The notes beneath the pieces are model-generated. The model was not told the origin of the DNA, did not search any database, and saw nothing but the letters and a program-made list of their open reading frames with translations. The position numbers and the translations under genes are program-made. Positions 25,107 through 34,400 of a DNA stretch of 64,000 nt are shown piece by piece (position 1 is the first letter of the stretch; every line of letters begins with the position of its first letter). This DNA is from SB11 sp037968475 (lineage in GTDB: Bacteria; Bacteroidota; Bacteroidia; UBA8524), in NCBI GenBank assembly GCA_037968475.1, contig JBBKVO010000035.1:1-64000 (forward strand). Reading direction: 5' to 3'.

Positions 25107-27152
25107 ATGAGCGTATTTAACTTCCCACGGATTAATTTTAAGGGGCTGATGATTATTAACGTTGGTACGGCCAACAACGATGATTACTCAAGCGACGTAT
25201 TCCCTCCCGGCAGCCCCTATGCAGGGCAGCCTGTTAGACTTGCCGACTCTGTTAATGTGCAACCGCTAACCTACGGCAAGACTGATGCGGACTGGATTAC
25301 ATGGGTGCAAGAGCAAGGCACTTTTGCCTCACCTACACAAGCTACGGCTAATATGAAAACATCACGTGCTGAGGGCTCTGTGGCTACTGCCGCCGCAAAC
25401 ACGGTGCAGCTTATACCCGGTGAGTGGAATTACTATGGCGATATGGGACTAACTATGCTTGATGCTAATGTAACAGGCATTACCGACCCCAAAAGTGCTA
25501 TACCCACTAGCCTTAGCCAGCAATTACAACAATCTGCTCTTAGTTTTAATAACCGCCCTGATAGTACAGGACGCAGCACGGGTATGCTGATTGATTGTAA
25601 TCCAGAGGATCCAAGCAGCTCGCAGGTATTTACCGATTTTCTTTCGCTTACCTATAACCAACAATTTTTAATGTCGGGTAAGCCTAGCAAGGCTTCTACC
25701 CGATGGATAAATTTTCAGCGTAATGCCAACCTCACAGGCCCTAACGGTGCCGCAGCCACTTTCCAATGCGTAGTGCCTTTATCAGAATTAACAGGTCAGC
25801 CTATTTTAGAAGGTATGCCCACTACCTCGCCCGATGGCCGTGCACTAACGGGTGTGGTTTGCCAATATTCTATGTTTAGAAGTATGCAGCCCATAAATAC
25901 CTTTAAATACGAAGGTCAAGCATGGTTTGATAAAATAATAGCCTTATATGCTGAAAAAGGAATGAACCCCAGCTACGTGCAATTGCAAGGCACGCTTGCT
26001 CCTTGGTACGAGGGTGATATGGAATCGATGCCTGAAGGCCGTTACCTTATACCTACCAACAATGCAGTACCTGTGCCAACAGGTTGCAGCGCCAACGGCC
26101 CTGCACTGGCACTTGCACCCGCAACTTTGCAGGTAGACCAAACTAATAAGCTTATATCGGTAAATTTTACGGCTTCTTTTCCTGAAAAATACACTGGCAG
26201 TTACGACCCTACCCAAACTAACGATAATGCTAAGCTTGATTTTGGCACCGTGCAGTTGGCTGTAATATACCAAGGTGTGCAAACTAATATTGCCGAAATA
26301 CCATACTCTAGCATGACTAATGATGCCAGCGGGTGGATGTTTGATATCCCTTTTAGCACCACCATAGATAATTTTAGTACGATGATAACCGAGGGTAATT
26401 TTGTGCTTAGTAGTAGCACCCTTGGTAATTTGCTGGGCGAAATTACTTACCTGATAGTTTCAGACCAATCATCGGTATATGCTGAACAAAACCCTAGCGG
26501 CGGCAGCCAAAGTACATTCTTGCTTGATGGAGCAACCCCTGTACAAATTAGCTTTAATATCTACAAAAAAGGGGTGAAACTTACCGCCTCTGATAGCGAC
26601 TCGTTTGCGCTGTGGATGTACGATACCACACCCAACCAAGCGCCTAGCACAGCAGCACCTCTATTGGCAGGCTACAAAGCAGGCCAGCCCATTTCATTAC
26701 CCGTAGGCACAGCAGGCAATAGGCTTATTACGGCCGTGCCTTCATCGTACCCACCACCGCCAAGTAGTTACGGCAATTTTCCTATGAACTATGCGCCGCT
26801 AATAAACATACGCATACTGCCCAATGATAAAGATTATAGCCAATACTATGTAAACCCAAGTGCTGCACAACCTGTGGGTAATGATTTGCTAACTTTTGAT
26901 GTTATTTATAACGAGGTATTGCGCAACTATTATTTGCTATACCCTGCTATGAGTTTGCGCGTGCCGCTAAACAACCCGCAGTATTGGGACGACCCTGAAA
27001 TGGCTCGCCGTTTAGCCAACCGTGTTAGTATGGCTATGTGGGGCACTGCCGAAGCTATGCCACGTACACGTGATTTATCAGACTCGCGCCGCACACTGCT
27101 TACTGCATGGTGCTTAAAGGTGATACAAAGTGGCACTAACCCAACCTCATAA
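25107..27152 (+). CDS. stand-alone VioB/RebD N-terminal-domain homologue
   Basis: 681 residues, no signal peptide. The start MSVFNFPRINFKG and the C-terminal segment YNEVLRNYYLLYPAMSLRV ... MPRTRDLSDSRRTLL match, from memory, the beginning and the inter-domain region of VioB (start MSILDFPRIHFRG; segment YYELVYPFMSDKV ... MPSTRELS). VioB and RebD form the iminophenylpyruvate/indole dimer in violacein and rebeccamycin synthesis; there a ferritin-like catalytic domain follows this part. Here the protein ends just where that domain would begin, so the catalytic domain is missing. A Kelch-like lipoprotein follows after 31 bases. Whether it works with a separate ferritin-like partner is unknown. 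Confidence 0.65.
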   Translation: MSVFNFPRINFKGLMIINVGTANNDDYSSDVFPPGSPYAGQPVRLADSVNVQPLTYGKTDADWITWVQEQGTFASPTQATANMKTSRAEGSVATAAANTVQLIPGEWNYYGDMGLTMLDANVTGITDPKSAIPTSLSQQLQQSALSFNNRPDSTGRSTGMLIDCNPEDPSSSQVFTDFLSLTYNQQFLMSGKPSKASTRWINFQRNANLTGPNGAAATFQCVVPLSELTGQPILEGMPTTSPDGRALTGVVCQYSMFRSMQPINTFKYEGQAWFDKIIALYAEKGMNPSYVQLQGTLAPWYEGDMESMPEGRYLIPTNNAVPVPTGCSANGPALALAPATLQVDQTNKLISVNFTASFPEKYTGSYDPTQTNDNAKLDFGTVQLAVIYQGVQTNIAEIPYSSMTNDASGWMFDIPFSTTIDNFSTMITEGNFVLSSSTLGNLLGEITYLIVSDQSSVYAEQNPSGGSQSTFLLDGATPVQISFNIYKKGVKLTASDSDSFALWMYDTTPNQAPSTAAPLLAGYKAGQPISLPVGTAGNRLITAVPSSYPPPPSSYGNFPMNYAPLINIRILPNDKDYSQYYVNPSAAQPVGNDLLTFDVIYNEVLRNYYLLYPAMSLRVPLNNPQYWDDPEMARRLANRVSMAMWGTAEAMPRTRDLSDSRRTLLTAWCLKVIQSGTNPTS

Positions 27153-27183
27153 ATTCAACTCATCTATCAAAAAAATAACAGCA

Positions 27184-28635
27184 ATGAAAAAGATATATTT
27201 AATACTTGTTTCGCTTTTTGTTGTGGGCATTGCCTGCAAGCAAAACACAAAACACGCGGGTGGTGATGACAGTACGGCAACCGCTATGTCTAAAACCCAA
27301 GATGGCTATGGAAGTATATTAACCGATACTGCCGCTCCAACCGATAGTGCTGCTCCTTTTACTATTACCCTTGTAGAGGTAACGGGAACAAACACCCCTG
27401 CCTTGCAATCGTTTGTTTTTGGGCAGGCCAATGGCTTGTGGCTAATGACGGGCGGACGCACCAACGGTTTCCACGGCACTTCTGATAACGAGAGTACCTT
27501 CCCTACAAAGTATAGTAATACTAATATGTTTGTGTACGACCCCGTGGCCAACAAGCAATACAAAATGGCTATACCAAGCGAGTATGCTTTGCAATTGCAA
27601 AGCACAAATATGAACTACTACCAAGATGGTGATTATTTGTATTGTATAGGCGGCTATGGCTCTAACTGTGCTACCGATTCGCCCGATTGCTACCAAACTT
27701 TCCCTAACCTAACGGCTATAAATGTGCCCAATGCAATAGCAGCTATAAAGGTTGGAAATGCTACCGATTTAGCTGCGGCGATTAATACTATTACTGATGA
27801 GCGTATGCAGGTAACAGGTGGTGCGCTGCGCAAAATTGGCGATTGGTTTTACCTAACCGTAGGCCAAAACTATAATACGATATACAAAGGCGGGATTACG
27901 GGTTTGTATACCGACCAAATACGCAAGTTTCAGATAACTAATACCAACGGTGTGCCTGCTATAAGCAACTATATTGCCTACGATTCTCCATGGACTACAC
28001 CTGAAAATGAGTTTAGCCAGTTTCACCGTCGTGATTTAACAGTGAGCGAAAGCGTAATGTCTGACGGTAGTATGGGTCTTACCATATTTGGCGGTGTGTT
28101 TACCAAACACGGCGGAGCATTTGCCAACCCTATTAACATAATGCAAAGCGGTACTACTACTTCGTTTACGTTAGACAAAGGCTTTAGCCAAAAGTTTAAC
28201 CTGTACGAGTGTGGTTTTATCCCCATGTATGATGCAAGCACTAAAGCCATGTATTCTGTGCTTTTGGGCGGTATTAGCGATTACTATTACGATAGAAATG
28301 GTGTGCTGCTGTCAGGCAACCCGCTAAATGCCTTACCTTTTAGCAACCACGTAACTACCATAGTGCGTAGCTCTAGCGGGACACTAATAGAATACCCGCA
28401 ACAAACGCCTGCATTGCCTGCTTATATAGGCTCTGATGCCGAGTTTATACTAAACCCTGCATTGGCTATGTATAGCGGTAGCGAGGAGATTATAGATTTT
28501 TCTAAACTACCTGCAAGTGGCAAAATTTTGCTAGGGGCTATGTATGGCGGTATATTGGCCACTGCACAGCAAAGCAGCGAGTTTAACCCCACCTATGCCA
28601 GCAACAAAATATACCAAGTGTACCTAACAAGGTAA
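27184..28635 (+). CDS. Kelch-like lipoprotein
   Basis: 483 residues. It has a lipoprotein signal (LFVVGIAC) and then a mature region with Kelch-type blades (ANGLWLMTGGRTNGFH, GDYLYCIGGYGSNC, GLTIFGGVFTKHGGAF, YSVLLGGISDYYYD). These probably form a beta propeller in the periplasm. Upstream in-frame starts exist within the preceding gene's end; the ATG at 27184 opens the signal peptide. It is probably co-transcribed with the VioB-N homologue, so it is a candidate partner, although one protein appears cytoplasmic and the other exported. Confidence 0.7.
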   Translation: MKKIYLILVSLFVVGIACKQNTKHAGGDDSTATAMSKTQDGYGSILTDTAAPTDSAAPFTITLVEVTGTNTPALQSFVFGQANGLWLMTGGRTNGFHGTSDNESTFPTKYSNTNMFVYDPVANKQYKMAIPSEYALQLQSTNMNYYQDGDYLYCIGGYGSNCATDSPDCYQTFPNLTAINVPNAIAAIKVGNATDLAAAINTITDERMQVTGGALRKIGDWFYLTVGQNYNTIYKGGITGLYTDQIRKFQITNTNGVPAISNYIAYDSPWTTPENEFSQFHRRDLTVSESVMSDGSMGLTIFGGVFTKHGGAFANPINIMQSGTTTSFTLDKGFSQKFNLYECGFIPMYDASTKAMYSVLLGGISDYYYDRNGVLLSGNPLNALPFSNHVTTIVRSSSGTLIEYPQQTPALPAYIGSDAEFILNPALAMYSGSEEIIDFSKLPASGKILLGAMYGGILATAQQSSEFNPTYASNKIYQVYLTR

Positions 28636-28660
28636 AATTTTGCTGATACTTTTAAAACAA

Positions 28661-28692
28661 GCAAAGCCCCATTTAAATAAATGGGGCTTTGC
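28661..28692. terminator. terminator between Kelch gene and convergent lipoprotein gene
   Basis: Perfect 15-bp stem (GCAAAGCCCCATTTA and complement) with a two-base loop, between convergent genes. Confidence 0.88.
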
Positions 28693-28744
28693 TATTTTTG
28701 ATTAAAATAATAAAGTTTAGGGGACTTGCTTTATGTTATTACTT

Positions 28745-29473
28745 TTAAAATTTTTGAAAATGAATTATTGTTCCACTAATAACGTAACTACCTGATGGAA
28801 CATTGCTTTTAAACTCATCCCCCAGCTTATCTAAACCAAGTATTGTATCTAAACTCTTCTCAAAAGCAAGAATGTTTTTTGCTTCCACAACACTTTCTTT
28901 TTGAGCTTTTGGAGACCAATATGTTTTTAAAGAATAATTTAATGGGGTAGATGTTTCTATAATGTAAGAAAATCCATCAAAACCCCATCGCCATTCTTTA
29001 ATCTGCATACAATCAGGAATGTTTAATAGATCATATTTTAATATCAAATCAAAAGCTTGTTTTGCTTTGTTTGAATCTAAAACATGCTGCTGTTTTACTG
29101 TTTTTGTCTCTCCCTCGTAGGGCTTCTCTCCAACTTTTAGTTTCTTATACTTCTCATAAAAACTGGTTACTACTCCTCCAAAATTTTTATAATCAGTTGT
29201 CCATATATCAATAGCTTGGCTCACTCTCCAAAATCTAAAATGGAAGGTATCTTTAGCATAGTTTAACGGTTCTAATTTTAAAGATTGCTGTAAACGCGCA
29301 GAAAATTTATAATTAAAGCTTTCTAAACAACTATCGCATTTTGGCTCAGAAAGTATTGTAGTGTTTTGATGACTGCCATAAACCGATGTGGTCACACGCT
29401 TTTTTAAGCTACAACCAAAAAAGTAAAGGCTCAAGAATAAAACAACCAAATACCATTGCGTTAGGTTTTTCAT
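28745..29473 (-). CDS. hypothetical lipoprotein
   Basis: About 242 residues. The signal is YLVVLFLSLYFFGC with the lipidated Cys near residue 21. The mature part begins with a CDSC pair near residue 48 and otherwise shows no motif I know. An upstream start would add five residues. It ends at a shared terminator and is not in an operon. Confidence 0.55.
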   Translation of the reverse strand: MKNLTQWYLVVLFLSLYFFGCSLKKRVTTSVYGSHQNTTILSEPKCDSCLESFNYKFSARLQQSLKLEPLNYAKDTFHFRFWRVSQAIDIWTTDYKNFGGVVTSFYEKYKKLKVGEKPYEGETKTVKQQHVLDSNKAKQAFDLILKYDLLNIPDCMQIKEWRWGFDGFSYIIETSTPLNYSLKTYWSPKAQKESVVEAKNILAFEKSLDTILGLDKLGDEFKSNVPSGSYVISGTIIHFQKF

Positions 29474-29786
29474 ATTTATATAACGCAATTTAAAGCTAAA
29501 AAGGTTGCCTTTGCTAGCCGTCCTGTATAGCGTGTGCCATTATAAAATTGCGATAGGCAAGTGCGCCAAGTTGCCTAGTGTAATTTTTTTAAAGCTGGCA
29601 TAACTTTATATAACAACACTGTTTAAAAATTACCAAGCAACGGGAAGAATTTTATAAGGGATGGGAGCCTGTGTTCAGGAAAAATGCCTTGCAGGACAAA
29701 GGATTTTGTTTCCTTTTGTCCCCCAAAAGGAAAATAAAAAATATGCTTACAAATTATAAGGTTAGTAGCATATAGGGTCAGTTATT
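29474..29786. other. 313-base spacer with one hairpin
   Basis: No gene is seen. The hairpin TTTCCTTTTG / CAAAAGGAAA (29709-29733) lies downstream of the HxlR gene on its transcribed strand and may end that transcript, though no T tract follows clearly. Confidence 0.5.
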
Positions 29787-30170
29787 TCAACCCACTTTGG
29801 TTTGAAATTGCGCGCGCGATTTTTTTATGGCCGGCATACTTTGTTTAGCCCAGTGTGATAGGCTTACAATATGCGGCACAAGGCTTCTGCCCAATGGGGT
29901 TATCTTATAATCAACCCTTGGGGGCACTTGGGCATATATGGTGCGGGTTACCAACCCGTCAGCCTCAAGCGAACGTAGGGTAACGGTGAGCATTTTTTGC
30001 GATATATCGCCAATTTCTTTGCTCAACTCATTAAAACGCATGGTTTCTTTCTCGCCCAAAATCATCATTACTAGTATAGACCATTTATCGCCCAACCTAT
30101 CTAACACCGACCGAACGGGGCAAGTGCCTAAATCTGCATCTTTTTCTAAAAAATTTTCTAATGTATTCAT
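29787..30170 (-). CDS. HxlR-family transcriptional regulator (QorR-like)
   Basis: 127 residues with a winged helix-turn-helix. The core LGDKWSILVMMILGEKETMRFNELSKEIGDISQKMLTVTLRSLEADGLV contains the recognition helix. The only Cys is in GTCPVRSVL near residue 17, at the position of the redox-sensing Cys of YodB/QorR-type repressors. The gene is divergent from a QorB-like oxidoreductase gene, an arrangement also seen in E. coli (ytfH/ytfG). It probably represses the oxidoreductase by binding the palindrome at 30267-30289. Confidence 0.85.
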   Translation of the reverse strand: MNTLENFLEKDADLGTCPVRSVLDRLGDKWSILVMMILGEKETMRFNELSKEIGDISQKMLTVTLRSLEADGLVTRTIYAQVPPRVDYKITPLGRSLVPHIVSLSHWAKQSMPAIKKSRAQFQTKVG

Positions 30171-30247
30171 CTCATTATCAGTAATAGTTACGCCAAAGTA
30201 AGTATACTACCCTGCCGTGCCTTCTTGTAAGCTTGTAAGTATCGCCT

Positions 30248-30255
30248 TACCTTTG
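30248..30255 (+). promoter_or_regulatory. -7 box of the QorB-like gene
   Basis: TACCTTTG fits TAnnTTTG. The ATG at 30322 is 66 bases away, leaving a leader of about 60 bases that contains the operator. Confidence 0.55.
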
Positions 30256-30261
30256 ACTCAC

Positions 30262-30269
30262 CAAAAGTA
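30262..30269 (-). promoter_or_regulatory. -7 box of the HxlR gene
   Basis: On the minus strand this is TACTTTTG. It overlaps the left end of the operator, which would let the regulator control its own transcription. Confidence 0.5.
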
Positions 30270-30289
30270 ACTAACAATATTTTAGTTAC
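30267..30289. promoter_or_regulatory. palindromic operator for the HxlR regulator
   Basis: GTAACTAA (30267-30274), 7-base spacer, TTAGTTAC (30282-30289): a perfect 8-bp inverted repeat in the 151-base gap between the divergent genes. The ACT-N-AGT arrangement fits HxlR/YodB operators. It overlaps the minus -7 box and lies in the leader of the plus gene. Confidence 0.7.
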
Positions 30290-30321
30290 CATAAAAAATT
30301 TACATTTTAATAAATAAAACA

Positions 30322-31209
30322 ATGAATAAGATTTTAGTAACCGGCGCAACAGGCCACCTTGGCAAAGCCACAGTAACAAAACTAATTGAAAAAGTAGAAG
30401 CGAAAAATATTGCCGTAATGGTGCGTGATGCTGCTAAGGCTGATGATTTAAAACAACTGGGTGTAGAGATACGCGTGGGCGATTATGATAATTACACATC
30501 ATTAGTAAATGCATTTACAGGTATTGATAAACTGCTTTTTGTATCGGCTAGCGATATGTCGAACCGCGTACAACAACACGAAAATATTGTAAAGGCCGCA
30601 AAAGAAGCAAGCGTGAAACATGTAATATATACCAGCTTCGCACGCAAAAACGAAACTGAAACATCGCCCGTTGCCTTTATAGCACAATCGCACTTAAAGG
30701 CTGAGCAGTGGCTAAAAGAATCGGGCATGGCATATACTTTTTTAAGAAACGGTTTGTATATGGATGTTTTGCCTATGTTTTTGGGCGAGAAGGTATTAGA
30801 AACTGGCGCTATATACTTTCCCGCAGGTGAGGGTAAAGCTGCTTTTACGCTTCGCGATAATATAGCACAGGTATGTGCTAACGTATTGGCTTCCGAAGGG
30901 CACGAAAACAAAATATACGATATAAGCAATACCGAAGCGGTATCGTTTACTGATATAGCCTCAATACTTTCAGAAATTAGCGGTAAAACAATTAATTACG
31001 TTTCTCCTTCAAAAGATGAGTTTGTATCAACCTTAGTTAGCATGGGTGTTCCTGCTAATATGGCAAATTTTTCGGCAGCTTTTGCTGAGGGAATTAAACA
31101 AGGCGAGTTTAGCCAAACAAGTAATGATATTGAATTGCTAACAGGCAAAAAACCAACTACTTTAAAACAATTTTTACAGCAATTATATACTGCACAGGCA
31201 AGTAATTAA
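30322..31209 (+). CDS. NmrA/QorB-like NAD(P)H-dependent oxidoreductase
   Basis: 295 residues of an atypical short-chain dehydrogenase. The N-terminal Rossmann motif is VTGATGHLGKA (GxxGxxG). The remainder follows E. coli QorB (YtfG) closely: VRDAAKADDLKQLGVEIRVGDYD, LLFVSASD, VIYTSFARK, YTFLRNGLYMD and YDISNTEAVSFTDIA. The family reduces quinones with NADPH and acts in the cytoplasm. It lies opposite an HxlR regulator, as in other bacteria. Confidence 0.88.
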   Translation: MNKILVTGATGHLGKATVTKLIEKVEAKNIAVMVRDAAKADDLKQLGVEIRVGDYDNYTSLVNAFTGIDKLLFVSASDMSNRVQQHENIVKAAKEASVKHVIYTSFARKNETETSPVAFIAQSHLKAEQWLKESGMAYTFLRNGLYMDVLPMFLGEKVLETGAIYFPAGEGKAAFTLRDNIAQVCANVLASEGHENKIYDISNTEAVSFTDIASILSEISGKTINYVSPSKDEFVSTLVSMGVPANMANFSAAFAEGIKQGEFSQTSNDIELLTGKKPTTLKQFLQQLYTAQASN

Positions 31210-31230
31210 TTGGGTTAAAATCTAACAAAG

Positions 31231-31263
31231 AAGCCTTGCCGAATTTTTGGCAAGGCTTTTTTG
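31231..31263 (+). terminator. terminator of the QorB-like gene
   Basis: AAGCCTTGCC pairs with GGCAAGGCTT across an 8-base loop, followed by a T tract. Confidence 0.88.
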
Positions 31264-31450
31264 TTGGATTTCTTTCTACAGATATAAGACTAAGCACATA
31301 TATAGCTTCACAAAGCCGAATGTAAATAAAAGACCTTTTCCCATTTATAAAATCAGCTCTACCACTTATAGTAAATTACTTACCACTTATAAAGTGGTGA
31401 TTGATATATAAGATTAATAGAACCAACTTTCATTACAAAATCTATTAATC

Positions 31451-34400
31451 ATGGAACAAAAAAAATTCAGCTTAATGTTATTAAGCTTGCTGTTCATCAC
31501 TCTTTTATACCCTACAGCAAAGCTTAAAGCACAACTATCAAATGTAAAGCCTTCTTCGGCTAATTTATCAGCCGAAACTTCCCCTTCAACGCAGTACATC
31601 TACTTTAAAATAAAAGAAAGTAGTTCACTAACCATCCCCGACTTTAAAAAGGGTGATAGCGAGTTACCCTCTGAATTAGCACTGTTGAAGGGAATTACCG
31701 GTATTGAAAAAATACACCGTCCGTTTGCAATGCTTAAAACGCCTGTTTTAGTGCGCACTTATAGAGTACAATGTGAAAACGCAGACGATGTAAGTACTAT
31801 TATTTCGCGTTTAAATCTGCTACCCTTTGTGGAATTTGTTGCACTGGACAAGCCTTTAAAAAACCACATAATTCCCAACGATATTCATTACGATAAACTA
31901 TGGGGATTAAAAAAAATAAACGCAGAAGGGGCTTGGAACATTTCTACAGGCAGTTCAAGTGTAACTGTGGCTGTAGTGGATGTTGCTTTTAGGCTTGACC
32001 ACGAAGATTTAGCTTCTACTTTGTGGACTAACTCTGGTGAAATAGCCGGAAACGGCATTGACGACGATGGAAACGGTTATATTGATGACGTGAACGGATG
32101 GGACGTTGCTGATAATGATAATGACGCAAGTATGCCCTACCCACTAGCATACTATGATTATATGACGCACGGTACTTTGTGTGCCAGTACTGCCATTGGT
32201 GCATCTAATAATTATAAAGGCATTGCTTCAACAGGTTATGGTTGTAAACTAATCCCTGTTAAAACACAAAAGGATATAAACTGGAACAGCAATAGTGCAG
32301 GACAAATTTGGGATGGCATTGCTTATGCCATAGCAGCTAATGCTAATGTGGTATCAATATCTTCAGGCACACCCTACGACCCAACTGACCCGATGGTTAG
32401 CATTTATCAAAGTATGATTGATGCGGGCCATGCCGCTGGGATTGTTTTTGTTGCTTCGGCAGGAAATGAGGGGCTTCAGTATTTACCCAATATTCCAGGT
32501 ATACAAACCCCTACTTATAAAATTTATCCCGCAGCTTTAAACCATGTTATATCAGTAGGTTCTACTGACCCTAACGACAAAAAGTCGGGCTTCTCAAACT
32601 GGGGATATGTTTCTGATGCGGATATATATGCCCCCGGTGAAAACATTTATTGTGCTTTTGCAGCAACAACAGATGATTATGCGTATGCTTCAGGCACCTC
32701 GTTATCAGCTCCTATGGTGGCAGGTGTTTGTGCATTAATAAAATCTGCCAATCCATCATACACAGCAACACAAATAGAAAACTGCTTATTAAATGGTGCT
32801 TATAATACCGACCATCTTAATCCTGACTATGCGGGACTTATGGGTGTAGGGAGACTTGATGCTAAATTTGCCGTTTCTTGCGCTGTAAATACAACAACTG
32901 ATTTCTTCATTCAAAATTCACAACAGGTGTGTAACAGCACAAGTGCAACATTTGAGGCGATACTAAGCGACCCTTCGTACAGGTATTTTTGGAATTTTGG
33001 AGACGGTGGCACTGCAAATAACATAGTTGGCAATACAACCTCACACACTTACACTACCAATGGTCTTTACACAGTATCTTTATCAATAAAAAATACAGGC
33101 GGTACAGTATTATTTACGGCTACAAAAAACGAGTATGTAATGGTTACCGATTGTAACCCCATTACTAGCCAAAACACACATTGGTATTTTGGTAATAAAG
33201 CGGGGCTAGATTTTTCGAGCGGTAAGCCTGTGGCTGATTTTAATAATACGTTAAATTTTCTTGGAGGAAGTAGTTGCATCACTGATGTATCAACCAACAA
33301 TACGGCTTTTTATGGTGGCCCCGAAGTAAGTGGGGGACGCTACGAGATAAATGATTTCATGCATGCTTCACTAGATGTTTCATTAGCTGTAACCACCGCT
33401 TTCCCTTCCAGTATATACAACGGAGGGGGTTTACTATTAAAAAAGCCCGGTACGACAAGTAACTATAATTTATTTATTGCTCCATTTAATCAAAGTAGCA
33501 GCGACGGATTTTATATTTACGACATAGGAATTAACCCTGTGCCCGGAACAGGTTCGAGCTACTATTTATCAGCTCGCAACGCAATGCCTGCTCCTGTTGG
33601 GGCTTTGGTTGATGGGAATGGTGCTCCATACACATCTTCAAAGCTAACAGCAATAGAAGCTTGTGGAACAGACGAATACTGGATAATTACTGTAAGCAGC
33701 AACCAAAACTATAACCCTGAGTCTCTTTATATTTATAAGTTCTCTCCCACTGTATCACTTGTAAATACGGTAGCTATCTCAATCGATTACTTAATAACAT
33801 CGCCTATAAAGGCATCCCCCGATGGTAGTATGCTTGCTTTCTCATATTTGGATGCTGCTGATGGAAATAGTTATACAAAAGTGTATACTTTCAACCGCTC
33901 AACGGGAGATTTGCAAGACCAAGTAACTTTGGACGGGGGTTCAACAGGTTTATCCTTTAGCCCTGATTCTAAATTGATTTACTTAACAGATAATAATACA
34001 AGTATATATGCTACTTACTTCTTATACCAATATGATTTAACAGCTGCTACACCAAGCGAAACAAAGCAACTAATAAATGCCAGCACTAATACAGAAATTT
34101 TGGCACTACAGCTTGGCCCCGATGATGTTATTTATGTTAACTACGGAGAAACACAAAACCTTGGAGCAATATACCTTCCCAACCAAAAAGCTTCTTCAGC
34201 ATCTCCCAATGCCTGTGGATATAGTGCCGAAGGGGTAAGTTTGGTTAGTTCTCCATTACAAAATATACATTCGGGTAACGGTTTTCCTAATGATGTAGAT
34301 GCGACTGAATTCACTGTTGACTTTAGTTTTGTTCCTAAAAACTGCAATGAAGTAGATTTTAAAACATCAATATGTGCATCGTCATACACATGGTATTTTA

